The notes under the pieces were generated by a model. It searched no databases. It was not told where the DNA came from and saw nothing but the letters and a program-made list of their open reading frames with translations. Positions 47,863 to 56,266 of a stretch of 64,000 nt of DNA are shown here, in pieces (position 1 is the first letter of the stretch; each line of letters starts with the position of its first letter). The DNA is from Azospirillum endophyticum (GTDB taxonomy: Bacteria > Pseudomonadota > Alphaproteobacteria > Azospirillales > Azospirillaceae). Location: NCBI RefSeq assembly GCF_016595245.1, contig NZ_JAENHM010000058.1:62001-126000 (forward strand), written 5' to 3'. A program made the translations under genes and the position numbers.

Positions 47863-49572
47863 ATGACGGCGAGCCGGGACGATCTGAAGACGCGCATCGG
47901 ACAGGCACTGGGCGAGGCGAAGGCCGATCTGGTCATCAAGAACACGCGCTTCCTCAATGTCGTCACCGGCGAGATCGCGGAGGGCGACATCGCCGTCTGC
48001 GGCGAAGTCATCGTCGGCACCTATGAGTCCTACGCCGGGGTGGAGGAGATCGACGGGCGTGGGCTGACCGTGGTTCCCGGTTTCATCGACACCCATGTCC
48101 ATTGCGAATCCACCTGCGTCACCCCGCAGGAGTTCGACCGCTGCGTCCTGCCGCGCGGCACCACCACCGCCATCTGCGATCCGCACGAGATCTGCAACGT
48201 GCTGGGCGAGCAGGGCCTGCGCTATTTCCTCGACAGTGCCGGCGGAACGGCGCTCGACCTGTTCGTACAGCTGTCCTCCTGCGTGCCAGCGACGGAGTTG
48301 GAGACCTCCGGTGCCCGGCTGGAGGCGCCGGACCTGATCCGCCACATGGACCATCCGCGCGTGCTGGGGCTGGCGGAGTTCATGAACTTCCCCGGTGTCT
48401 TCCACAAGGTGGACGGGGTGCTGGACAAGCTGGCCGCCTTCGACGGGCGCCACATCGACGGCCATGCCCCGCTGGTGACGGGAAAGGAGCTGAACGCCTA
48501 TCTCTCCTGCGGCATCCGCAACTGCCACGAGACGACCAGCGCCGCCGAAGCGATGGAGAAGCTGCGCAAGGGCATGCAGGTGCTGATCCGCGACGGGTCG
48601 GTGTCGAAGGACGTCCATGCCCTGGCCGAAGTCATCACGCCGGAAACCTCGCCCTTCCTGGGCTTCTGCACCGATGACCGCAACCCGCTGGACATCGCGG
48701 AGGAAGGGCATATGGATCACCTGATCCGCAGCGCCATCCGCCTCGGTGCGCCCGTCGCCCATGTCTACCGCGCCGCCACCTGGTCGGCGGCCCGCGGCTT
48801 CCGCCTGTATGACCGCGGGCTGGTGGCGCCGGGTCATCGCGCCGATCTCGTCCTGCTCGACGATCTGGAGGACTGCGCGGTCAACCGCGTCATCCGCAAC
48901 GGCAGGGTCGTCGGCCCGCACAGCTTCGACGGCCGGCCGACGGTGTCGGCGGTGGGGCTCGATTCGGTGAAGCTGGAGCCGGTGGCGGACGAGGATTTCG
49001 CCGTTCCGTCCGGCGGGTCGGTGCAGTCGGTGATCGGGCTGGAGCCGGGCCGGATCCTGACCGAACACCGGCGGATCGAGGTGCCGACTGTGGGCGGCCG
49101 GATGGTGGCCGACCCGTCGCGCGACCTGCTGAAGATCTGCGTCTTCGCCCGCCATGGCAGCAACCGCAATATCGGCCGCGGCTTCGTCCAGGGCTTCGCC
49201 CTGACGGAAGGGGCGCTGGCGTCGTCGGTGGGGCATGACAGCCACAACATCTGCGTGGTCGGGGCGAGCGATGCCGACATGCGCGTGGCGGTGAACCGGC
49301 TGATCGAACTGCAGGGCGGCTTCGTCGCCGTGCGCAACGGGCAGGTGGTCGGCGAACTGGCCCTGCCGCTGGCCGGGCTGATGAGCCTGGAGCCGTTCGA
49401 AGCGGTGGAGGCGAGGCTGCGGTCCCTGCGCGCCGCCGTGCGGTCCATGGGCTGTCCGCTGGCCGAGCCCTTTCTGCAATTGGCCTTTCTGCCGCTGCCG
49501 GTCATCCCGCACCTGAAGATCACCGACCGCGGCATGGTCGATGTCGATCGCTTCGAACTGATTGCCGCCTGA
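47863..49572 (+). CDS. ade: Adenine deaminase
   Basis: A 569-residue amidohydrolase-fold enzyme that turns adenine into hypoxanthine and ammonia. The N-terminal VVTGEIAEGDIAVCGEVIVG is followed by the metal-binding PGFIDTHVHCESTCVTP (His-x-His), PRGTTTAICDPHEICNVLG, and later HIDGHAPLVTGKELNAYL and CTDDRNPLDIAEEGHMDHLI, where the active-site Asp lies. The last third has the Ade-typical HGSNRNIGRGFVQGFALTEG and HDSHNICVVGASDADM. With apt in the same window it forms a purine-salvage pair. ATG 47863 is supported by length. Confidence 0.94.
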   Translation: MTASRDDLKTRIGQALGEAKADLVIKNTRFLNVVTGEIAEGDIAVCGEVIVGTYESYAGVEEIDGRGLTVVPGFIDTHVHCESTCVTPQEFDRCVLPRGTTTAICDPHEICNVLGEQGLRYFLDSAGGTALDLFVQLSSCVPATELETSGARLEAPDLIRHMDHPRVLGLAEFMNFPGVFHKVDGVLDKLAAFDGRHIDGHAPLVTGKELNAYLSCGIRNCHETTSAAEAMEKLRKGMQVLIRDGSVSKDVHALAEVITPETSPFLGFCTDDRNPLDIAEEGHMDHLIRSAIRLGAPVAHVYRAATWSAARGFRLYDRGLVAPGHRADLVLLDDLEDCAVNRVIRNGRVVGPHSFDGRPTVSAVGLDSVKLEPVADEDFAVPSGGSVQSVIGLEPGRILTEHRRIEVPTVGGRMVADPSRDLLKICVFARHGSNRNIGRGFVQGFALTEGALASSVGHDSHNICVVGASDADMRVAVNRLIELQGGFVAVRNGQVVGELALPLAGLMSLEPFEAVEARLRSLRAAVRSMGCPLAEPFLQLAFLPLPVIPHLKITDRGMVDVDRFELIAA

Positions 49573-49644
49573 TCGGGCGATTTGCCTGGAAAAACGGCAA
49601 CGGTTGCGGAAGCGGGCGGACAGGAATGGGGTGGTGCCCATTGC

Positions 49645-51402
49645 ATGAGCTTGGAAATGGCGGAGCTTGGCCACTGGCACGGGCTTTGCCACGACGGCAC
49701 GTCAACTGACGCCGCCATCGAGCGAGCCCGAGCCGCCATGACCCATCTGGCCCCGATGTTCCACCAGTCGCATGACCTGCTGCCGGTCCGGCCGCCGGAA
49801 ACCGTGTCGATGCGGACGCGGGACGGCGTGCGGCTGGATGCGGACCTTTACCGGCCGGATGCCACCGGCAGTTGGCCGACCCTGCTCCTGCGCGTTCCCT
49901 GCGGCCGGCGCACGGCATTGACCAGCCATTACGCCCATCCGCGCTGGTATGCGGCGCGCGGCTATGTCGTGGTGGTGCAGGACATCCGCGGCTGCGGCAC
50001 CTCGGACGGTCGCTTCCGCCCCTTCGAGGCGGAGCGGGAGGACGGGGCGGAAGCGGTGGCCTGGGCAGCTTCCCTGCCGGGATCGTCGGGAGCGGTGGCG
50101 ATGTATGGCAGCGGCTATGCCGGCATGGCGCAGTGGCTGGCTCTGGCCGAGGCGCCTGCGGCGCTGCGCGCGGTGGTGCCGGCCTTCGCCGGCTGGGACG
50201 TCTTTTCCGACTGGGCCTACGAGGGCGGGGCCTTCCGCTTGGCCGACGCCATGGGCTGGGCATTGCGGACCGCTGCCGATGCGGCGCGGCGGGTCGAGGA
50301 CGGCACCGGACACCGGCTGCTGTCGGATGCGGCGCGCAGCCTGCCGGTCGACGATGAAATTCCCTCGCGTCCGCAGGCGCTGCGGGATTACGCCCGCTAT
50401 TCCCATTACGACGACTGGCTGACCAATCCGGTGCCCGGTCCGCCCTGGGCCGCGCTGTCGCCCAAGGCGATGCAGGAGGCCATGCCGGCCGATGTTGCGG
50501 TCCTGCAGGTCGGCGGCTGGTACGACCCGCGGCTGGCCGGCATGCTGGATGCCCATGAGCGCTTCGCGGCACGCGGCGGGCGAGCGCCGGTGCGGCTTGT
50601 GGTCGGTTCCTGGGGCGCCGATGGTCCCGCCGCGGTACCGGGGCAGGCACCGACGCTCGACACGCTGCAACTGGCTTGGTTCGATCGGGTGCTGAAGGGA
50701 GACGGCGGCGACCGCGGCGGTCCGGTCCGCCTGCATGATGTGGAGACCGGACGCTGGCACGACCTGCCCGGCCTGCCTGCGGCCGAGGCGGTGCTGCATC
50801 TGTCCAGCGATGGCCTCGCGAACCGGCAGGGCGGGCGTCTCGAGTTGGAGATGCCCGATCTGGAGGCGCTCGACGTGGTGGTGCACGATCCGCGCACGCC
50901 GGTGCCGACGGTGGGAGGCCATGCGGTGCCGGATGTCGCCGGGCGCTTCGACCGTGCCGCCGTCGACCGCCGTCCCGACGTCGCCACCTACACCAGCCTG
51001 CCGCTGGACGAGCCTTTGATGCTGGCCGGGCGGGTGGCGCTGGACGTGTGGGTGGAAGCCGACGCCCCGTCCTTCGACGTCAGCGCGGTGCTGTCGGTGT
51101 TGCGGCCCGACGGGCAGGTGCTGCCGCTGACCCAGGGCCATGCGCGGGTGGAGCCGGGAGATCCGACCCGTCCGCTGACCATCGCCATGCGGGCGGTCTG
51201 CGCCACCCTGGCGCCGGGATCGGCGCTGCGCCTCAGCCTGGCCGGGTCCTGCTTCCCGGCCTATCCGGTCAATCCCGGCACGGGGGCGGAGCCGGGCGAG
51301 ACCCGCCGGGTCGATGCGCTGCCGATCACGTTGCTGATCCACAGCGGTCCGGACCGGCCGTCGCGCCTCCGCTTGCCGGCCGGATCGCCTGCCCCGGGCT
51401 AA
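49645..51402 (+). CDS. CocE/NonD-type X-Pro dipeptidyl-peptidase-like hydrolase
   Basis: The product has about 585 residues. The N-terminal alpha/beta-hydrolase (residues about 45-340) has RTRDGVRLDADLYRP, VVQDIRGCGTSDGRFRPFEA and the nucleophile elbow SGAVAMYGSGYAGMAQWLAL, where the usual GxSYxG is GSGYAG, with Ser as nucleophile. The C-terminal jelly-roll domain is complete (PLDEPLMLAGRVALDVWVEA and the final MRAVCATLAPGSALRL region). Members hydrolyse esters, amides or acylated compounds; the substrate is unknown. ATG 49645 was chosen; ATG 49738 also fits the conserved start MTHLAPMFHQ. Its stop overlaps the convergent Fic gene's stop by four bases. Confidence 0.85.
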   Translation: MSLEMAELGHWHGLCHDGTSTDAAIERARAAMTHLAPMFHQSHDLLPVRPPETVSMRTRDGVRLDADLYRPDATGSWPTLLLRVPCGRRTALTSHYAHPRWYAARGYVVVVQDIRGCGTSDGRFRPFEAEREDGAEAVAWAASLPGSSGAVAMYGSGYAGMAQWLALAEAPAALRAVVPAFAGWDVFSDWAYEGGAFRLADAMGWALRTAADAARRVEDGTGHRLLSDAARSLPVDDEIPSRPQALRDYARYSHYDDWLTNPVPGPPWAALSPKAMQEAMPADVAVLQVGGWYDPRLAGMLDAHERFAARGGRAPVRLVVGSWGADGPAAVPGQAPTLDTLQLAWFDRVLKGDGGDRGGPVRLHDVETGRWHDLPGLPAAEAVLHLSSDGLANRQGGRLELEMPDLEALDVVVHDPRTPVPTVGGHAVPDVAGRFDRAAVDRRPDVATYTSLPLDEPLMLAGRVALDVWVEADAPSFDVSAVLSVLRPDGQVLPLTQGHARVEPGDPTRPLTIAMRAVCATLAPGSALRLSLAGSCFPAYPVNPGTGAEPGETRRVDALPITLLIHSGPDRPSRLRLPAGSPAPG

Positions 51403-52160
51403 GGGGCTTTCTCCCCGCCCGCCCCGTCTCCACCTTGACCCGCCGCCTCCAGGCAGAAGTCCAGGCTCTGGGACAGGAGGCGCATCATCAGGTCGCGGAA
51501 AGGCGTCTTGTCGCCGACCGACCAGGCCCGTTCGACGAGGTCGAGATAGAGGCTGCGGTCGTCTGCCTGCACCACCACCGGCGGATAGCCGGCGCGGTTC
51601 AGGATCAGGTTGCACAGCAGCAGCGCCGTCGTCCGGTTGCCGGCATGAAAGGGGCGGATGGCGCTCAGCCGGTGATGCGCCTCGAACGCCGTGTCGGGAC
51701 CGGCATCCGACTTGCGCATCCAGGTCGACAGTGCCGACATCGACACGCGCAGCTTCGCCGGGTCGGGAGCTGTCTCCCCGGTGTCGTCCTTCGGCGGGCC
51801 GTCACGATATTTGCCGGCCTCATCCTCGATCCCGCGCTGGAGCACGCTGTGGAAGGCGGTGACGGTGCGTTCGGTGACGGCGCCGGATGGATCGAAGGAC
51901 AGACGCGCCATCAGTTCCAAGGCCGCGCGGTGATTCAGGACGAAGCGCTGCTCGTCCACCGCGCGGTGGCGGAGGATGCTGCCGCGCTCCAGGATCGCCT
52001 TGACGTCGGCGCGCTTGACCGGGATCTCCTCCAACGCTACGGCGGCGACGGTCAAGTCCAGCTCGAACCGGTCGGCGATGCCGTGGACAACCTCTTGCGG
52101 CAGCGGCCGCGCGGCGTCCAGCGCCCTTTTCTTCTCCGCGATCTCGTCGAGCAGGGCCAT
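51399..52160 (-). CDS. Fic-family protein with degenerate active site
   Basis: A 253-residue Fic-fold protein. The N-terminal helices (AARPLPQEVVHGIADRFELD) and the long helix before the core match Fic proteins. But the core motif HPFx(D/E)GNGRxxR reads IRPFHAGNRTTALL at residues 168-181: the catalytic His is Arg169, the metal-binding acid is Ala, and one Gly is missing. The inhibitory (S/T)xxxE(G/N) motif region reads LTVAAVALEEIP and is also altered. AMP transfer is thus unlikely; a pseudoenzyme or regulatory role is inferred. It has an extra acidic/Gly-rich tail. Its neighbours do not form a toxin-antitoxin pair. Confidence 0.78.
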   Translation of the reverse strand: MALLDEIAEKKRALDAARPLPQEVVHGIADRFELDLTVAAVALEEIPVKRADVKAILERGSILRHRAVDEQRFVLNHRAALELMARLSFDPSGAVTERTVTAFHSVLQRGIEDEAGKYRDGPPKDDTGETAPDPAKLRVSMSALSTWMRKSDAGPDTAFEAHHRLSAIRPFHAGNRTTALLLCNLILNRAGYPPVVVQADDRSLYLDLVERAWSVGDKTPFRDLMMRLLSQSLDFCLEAAGQGGDGAGGEKAP

Positions 52161-52406
52161 CGGTCACTCTGTCGCTTATGGCTGGGGAGGGCGCCGGGAA
52201 GGGGCCGACAGGGGAAAGCATGGCGCGCCGTGCGTCTTGCCGGGCTCCCTTCGACGTCCCCTGCGGGGATTTGCCGCTTGGACGGGCACGGTTGCCGGTT
52301 TTAGGATCCCTGTCAAGATGTCCACAACCCAGCCATGGCCGGCGGTAACCGCGTTGTTTCGTGGGATGCGCCGGCGATCGCGGGGCGCCAAAGGGAGGTC
52401 GCTGCG

Positions 52407-52811
52407 ATGAGCCACGTCGTCTGGGACGAATCCATGAGCGTCGGCGTCCCTGTCCTCGACGACGAGCATCGGCGCCTCCTCGACCTGTTCAACGGCCTTC
52501 TGGAAAGCGGGATCACTCCTGCCAACCGGGAGGAACTGTCCAGCCTTCTCACCAGCCTCCGCGATTATGTCGCCGTCCATTTCGCACGCGAAGAGGCGAT
52601 GCTGGAGCATTGCGGCTATCCCGAGTTGGACGGCCATCTCGCTGCCCACCGGTATTTCGCCGACGAGGTGGAAAAGCTCGCCCGCGACTTCGAGGGCGAC
52701 AATCCCACCATGCTGCGCATGGACCTGATCCTGCTGCTGAAGGACTGGTTCATCGAGCACATCCAGCAGACGGACAGCCTGTACAAGCCTTATGTGGGGG
52801 TGAAGGCGTAG
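52407..52811 (+). CDS. Bacteriohemerythrin
   Basis: A 134-residue four-helix protein. The di-iron ligands of hemerythrins are present in order: His in VPVLDDEHRRLLDLFNGLL, His and Glu in DYVAVHFAREEAMLEHCGYP, His pair in DGHLAAHRYFADEV, and the last His and Asp in LKDWFIEHIQQTDSLYKPYV. It binds oxygen reversibly in the cytoplasm and may serve oxygen sensing or storage. ATG 52407 follows a clean GGGAGG ribosome site, preferred over an in-frame ATG 24 codons upstream. A single-domain form; many alphaproteobacteria carry several. Confidence 0.92.
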   Translation: MSHVVWDESMSVGVPVLDDEHRRLLDLFNGLLESGITPANREELSSLLTSLRDYVAVHFAREEAMLEHCGYPELDGHLAAHRYFADEVEKLARDFEGDNPTMLRMDLILLLKDWFIEHIQQTDSLYKPYVGVKA

Positions 52812-52854
52812 GGCATGGAGTTTCTCTTTTCCAGGACGGGAGAGGGAGCTTCGG

Positions 52855-54570
52855 TCACTGCTTCGCGGCCGCCTTCTGGTCGGGAAGACCCTTGTCCAGC
52901 TTGTTCTGGATGGCCGCCTTGTCCGTGTCGTCGTCGGCGCTGCGCAGCGCGCGCATCCACTGGAAACGGGCCTCGTTGCGGCGGCCCGCCCGCCAGTAGG
53001 CGTCGCCGAGATGGTCGTTGATGGTCGGATCGCCCGGCTTCAGTTCCACCGCGCGCTCCAGCTTGGAAACGGCCGCTTCGTAGTCGCCCAGCGTGTAGAG
53101 CGCCCAGCCCAGGCTGTCGACGATGTAGCCGTCGCGCGGGCGCAGCTCCACCGCCCGCTCGACCATCGTCCTGGCCTTGTCCAGATGCTCGCCGCGGTCG
53201 ATCCAGCCATAGCCGAGGAAGTTGAGCAGCGACGGTTCGTCCGGCCGCAGCGTCAGCGCCGTCTGCAGATCGGCTTCGGCCTGCGGCCACTGCTTGGTCT
53301 TCTCGTAGCACATGGCGCGGGCGTAGAGCAGCGGCCAGTGCCGGTCCTGCGGCGTGCCGATCCGCTCCAGCGCGGTCGTATAGGCGGGGATCGCCTCGGC
53401 GTAGCGCTTGGCGTAGCGATAGATATCGCCCAGGCGGGTGATCGCGTCGGTGCGCTCCGGCCGTTCGGCGGCGAGATCCTTGAGGATCGCGATGGCCTCG
53501 TCGTTGCGTTCCATGCGGGCGAGGCTATCGGCCTCGCGCATGCGGGCGGTCCAGCCCAGCAGCGGATCCGTCTCCAGCCGCTTGTAGGCGGCCAGCGCCT
53601 CCTCATGATGATCGCGCGAGGCGGTAATGTCGCCGATCATCAGATGGGCGAGCGCCAGATCGTCGCGCAGGTGCAGCGCGATCCGGCCGAACAGCAGCGC
53701 CGGCTCGTCGGCATTCTCGTGGTGCAGGGCGCTGCCCAGGTCGAATAGCGCTTCGGCGAGGCCGGAGCGTGCATCGGGGACCGGACGGGCGTCGGAGGGG
53801 GCGTTCGCCATGGCGGCCAGCGCCGGCTCCACCAGCAGCCCGTCGGGATTGGTGCCCTGGAAGGCTTCGTAGAGCTTGCGGGCCTCGTCCTTCCGTCCGG
53901 TGCGAGTCATGAAGTTGCCGACGATCTGCACCACCCGCAGCGGCGCGTCGGTCTCCGTCACCTTGGCATAGCGCGCCGCCGCCTCGTCGTTGCGGCCGGC
54001 GAGGTCGAGGATCAGTGCGGCATGCAGGCTGTAGAGCGCCTCGAAGCCTTTGGCGGTGGACAGCGGCTGCAGCGCCGCCAGCGCCTCGTCCGTCTTGCCG
54101 CGGGCGGCCGCCAGCCACGCGCGGGTCAGCGGCGTCAGGAAGCGACCGAGTCCATCGGCCGGCAGGCGGGCGGCATAACCGTCGGCCTCGTCCAGCTTGC
54201 CCTTGGCCAGCGCGTCGGCGGCCAGCAGGGTCAGCGCCATCTGCGGCTCCCCCTGCTCGTCGAGCAGCCGGCCGGCATAGTCGATCGCCGTGTCGATCCG
54301 CCCTTCGCCCAGCCGCAGCAGGAAGCTGCGGCGCAGCAGGGCGGGGTCGTCGGGATCGGCGGCCAGCGCCTGGGCGGTGAAGCGCGCCGCCGCGGTCCAG
54401 TCGTCCTGATGCTGGGCGTAGCGGCCGGCCAGATAGCTGCCGGTGGCGGAACCGGCGCCATCCGCGTCCGGGCCGGCGCCCGGACCGGCGGCGTAGGCGG
54501 GAGCCAGAGCGGGCCCGGCCATCAGGACGGCCAGGGAGATCGGCAGCAACCGGCGTCGGAAACTCGTCAT
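52855..54570 (-). CDS. Exported TPR-repeat protein
   Basis: A 571-residue protein with a clear signal peptide (MTSFRRRLLPISLAVLMAGP, ending AYAAG) and at least ten TPR units. Examples are TAQALAADPDDPALLRRSFL, the AIDYAGRLLDEQGEPQMALT region, ALAAYKRLETDPLLGWTARM, AEADLQTALTLRPDEPSLLN, LGDYEAAVSKLERAVELKPG and a last unit ending near WMRALRSADDDTDKAAIQN. TPR arrays hold protein partners; this one would be periplasmic or membrane-attached. The long spacing between the first and middle repeats suggests more than one TPR domain. Its neighbour on the same strand is the APH-fold kinase, 92 bp away. Confidence 0.87.
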   Translation of the reverse strand: MTSFRRRLLPISLAVLMAGPALAPAYAAGPGAGPDADGAGSATGSYLAGRYAQHQDDWTAAARFTAQALAADPDDPALLRRSFLLRLGEGRIDTAIDYAGRLLDEQGEPQMALTLLAADALAKGKLDEADGYAARLPADGLGRFLTPLTRAWLAAARGKTDEALAALQPLSTAKGFEALYSLHAALILDLAGRNDEAAARYAKVTETDAPLRVVQIVGNFMTRTGRKDEARKLYEAFQGTNPDGLLVEPALAAMANAPSDARPVPDARSGLAEALFDLGSALHHENADEPALLFGRIALHLRDDLALAHLMIGDITASRDHHEEALAAYKRLETDPLLGWTARMREADSLARMERNDEAIAILKDLAAERPERTDAITRLGDIYRYAKRYAEAIPAYTTALERIGTPQDRHWPLLYARAMCYEKTKQWPQAEADLQTALTLRPDEPSLLNFLGYGWIDRGEHLDKARTMVERAVELRPRDGYIVDSLGWALYTLGDYEAAVSKLERAVELKPGDPTINDHLGDAYWRAGRRNEARFQWMRALRSADDDTDKAAIQNKLDKGLPDQKAAAKQ

Positions 54571-54662
54571 GCTCTCGTCACCTCGTTTTCCGAGTCGGTA
54601 TCCCATCATCTTCGGCAGGGCACGGGCAAGAGACTTTCGCCCGCTTCCCCTTTTCGCATCCG

Positions 54663-55679
54663 CTAACGCCACTCCCGCCGCACCTGTTCGATGCGCTCCG
54701 GGCGCAGGATGTCGGTGGCGTGGGCGTCCATATGGGCGCGCAGGATCTCGGGCATGCCTGGCGACAGGGTGGCTCCCTCGACCGACCAGCGGGCCATCCA
54801 GGACAGGGTGCGCAGCCAGGTCAGCCGGCGCAGCGGCTTCAGCCATGGCCGCACCTCGTCGGCGAGGTCGCCGGGCACCGCCATCGCCCAGGCTGCGACG
54901 AAGGAGTCGACGTCGGCCGGTGCCAGTTCCGCATTCACCGCCGGATCCCATTTGGTCGAGGTGTAGAGGCTGGCATGGGCAAGATCGCCGGCCGGGTGGC
55001 CGTATTGCAGCTTCTCCAAGTCGGTGAACCATGCCTTGCCATGGTGATCGATCAGGAAATTGCCCGGATGCACGTCGACTCCGACCGCGGTCAGCGGCAC
55101 CGGGGTCGCAGGCGGCGGGGCGAGGTCGCCGGCACGGGCGGCGGCAAGCTCTTCCGCGATCAGGGCCCGGGCTTCCGGCGACAGGTCTGCCCGGTCGAAC
55201 CAGTCCGCCTGCCGTTCGACCTGCGCCAGCAAGGCGGCGACGGGGTCGGGCGGGGCCGGAAGCGGTTCGTGGAAATCCGGTGGCGGCATGCGGTGCAGGG
55301 CGGCGAGCGCACGGGCGATGGCCGGCATGTCGTCGGGCAGCACGGGGGAACGCCCTTCCACCTCGCCGACCACCAGGCCGCCGAGCGGCAACCCCTCGCC
55401 CGGCGGCAGCAGGCCGGCGAAACGCGGCGTGTGTCCCGACATTTCCGCCCGCCGGAAGGCGGCGGCCTGCCGGTCCAGCGCCGTCCAGGCGTCGAGGCCG
55501 AGTTGGCTCCAGCGCGGAATGCGGGCGATCAGCCGCCGGCCGCGCAGCCGCACATGGTCGTGGGCGACACCCTTCAGCGGCATCGGTTCCAGCGCATCGG
55601 CGGGCAGGTCGGCAAGGCGCGGAAGCCGTATCAGGGCGGCGTGCAGCGCCTCCATCGAGAAGCTGGCAGGTCCGCTCAC
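54663..55679 (-). CDS. APH-fold phosphotransferase-like protein
   Basis: A 338-residue protein with the aminoglycoside/choline-kinase fold. The catalytic loop is VDVHPGNFLIDHHGKAWFTD, holding the His-x-Gly-Asn kinase signature and the metal-binding Asp of FTDLEKL. The N-lobe has RLRGRRLIARIPRWSQLGL. Many of these act on small molecules or are of unknown substrate and should not be taken as drug resistance genes. Its start overlaps the end of moaB by 4 bp (ATGA), so it is translated together with MoaB. Confidence 0.82.
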   Translation of the reverse strand: MSGPASFSMEALHAALIRLPRLADLPADALEPMPLKGVAHDHVRLRGRRLIARIPRWSQLGLDAWTALDRQAAAFRRAEMSGHTPRFAGLLPPGEGLPLGGLVVGEVEGRSPVLPDDMPAIARALAALHRMPPPDFHEPLPAPPDPVAALLAQVERQADWFDRADLSPEARALIAEELAAARAGDLAPPPATPVPLTAVGVDVHPGNFLIDHHGKAWFTDLEKLQYGHPAGDLAHASLYTSTKWDPAVNAELAPADVDSFVAAWAMAVPGDLADEVRPWLKPLRRLTWLRTLSWMARWSVEGATLSPGMPEILRAHMDAHATDILRPERIEQVRREWR

Positions 55680-56224
55680 GCCATGTGCTCGCGCAGGCGG
55701 GGCATCAGCTCCACCAGGTTGCAGGGGCGGTGGCGGTTGTCGAGCTGCCAGACCAGGATGTCGTCCCAGGCGTCGCGGCAGGCGCTGGGCGAACCGGGCA
55801 GGGCGAAGATATAGGTGCCGTTGGCGACGCCGCCGGTTGCCCGGCTTTGGATGGTGGAGGTGCCGACCTTGGCATAGCTGAGGTAACGGAACAGCTCGCC
55901 GAAGCCGGGGATCGCCTTTTCATAGAGCGCCTCGACCGCTTCCGGCGTCACGTCGCGGCCGGTGACGCCGGTGCCGCCGGTGGTCAGCACCACGTCGATC
56001 TGGGGATCGGCGATGTAGGCCTGGACTTGGGCGCGGATCGCCGCGACGTCGTCCTTCACGATGGTCCGGGCGGCGACCTTGTGGCCGGCCCCGGCGATCC
56101 GTTCCACCAGCGCATCGCCGGACCGGTCGTCGGCGGCGCTGCGGGTGTCGGACACCGTCACCACGGCGATGTTCACGGGAAGGAAGGGACGGCTCTCGTC
56201 GATTTTCGGCATGGCGGCAGGCAT
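55676..56224 (-). CDS. moaB: Molybdopterin adenylyltransferase-like protein MoaB
   Basis: A 182-residue MoaB/Mog-fold protein. It shows VNIAVVTVSDTRSAADDRSG at the N-terminus, TGGTGVTGRDVTPEAVEALY in the substrate pocket, and FALPGSPSACRDAWDDILVW near the end. The family activates molybdopterin by adenylation, or its closest relatives fill a related role in molybdenum cofactor synthesis. Length and motifs are standard. It is followed by the overlapping APH-fold gene; no other Mo-cofactor gene is in the window. Confidence 0.92.
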   Translation of the reverse strand: MPAAMPKIDESRPFLPVNIAVVTVSDTRSAADDRSGDALVERIAGAGHKVAARTIVKDDVAAIRAQVQAYIADPQIDVVLTTGGTGVTGRDVTPEAVEALYEKAIPGFGELFRYLSYAKVGTSTIQSRATGGVANGTYIFALPGSPSACRDAWDDILVWQLDNRHRPCNLVELMPRLREHMA

Positions 56225-56266
56225 GTCCTCATGTCGGGCCGGAGCCCGACATAGGCGCTCCGACGG

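Noticed and set aside
47461..49692. A 743-codon minus-strand frame opposite adenine deaminase
   Set aside because: Antisense shadow of a well-conserved enzyme, compositionally unlike protein.
54663..55679. Calling the APH-fold protein an aminoglycoside resistance gene
   Set aside because: It lacks close similarity to known resistance enzymes and is translationally coupled to moaB, which fits a housekeeping small-molecule kinase better.
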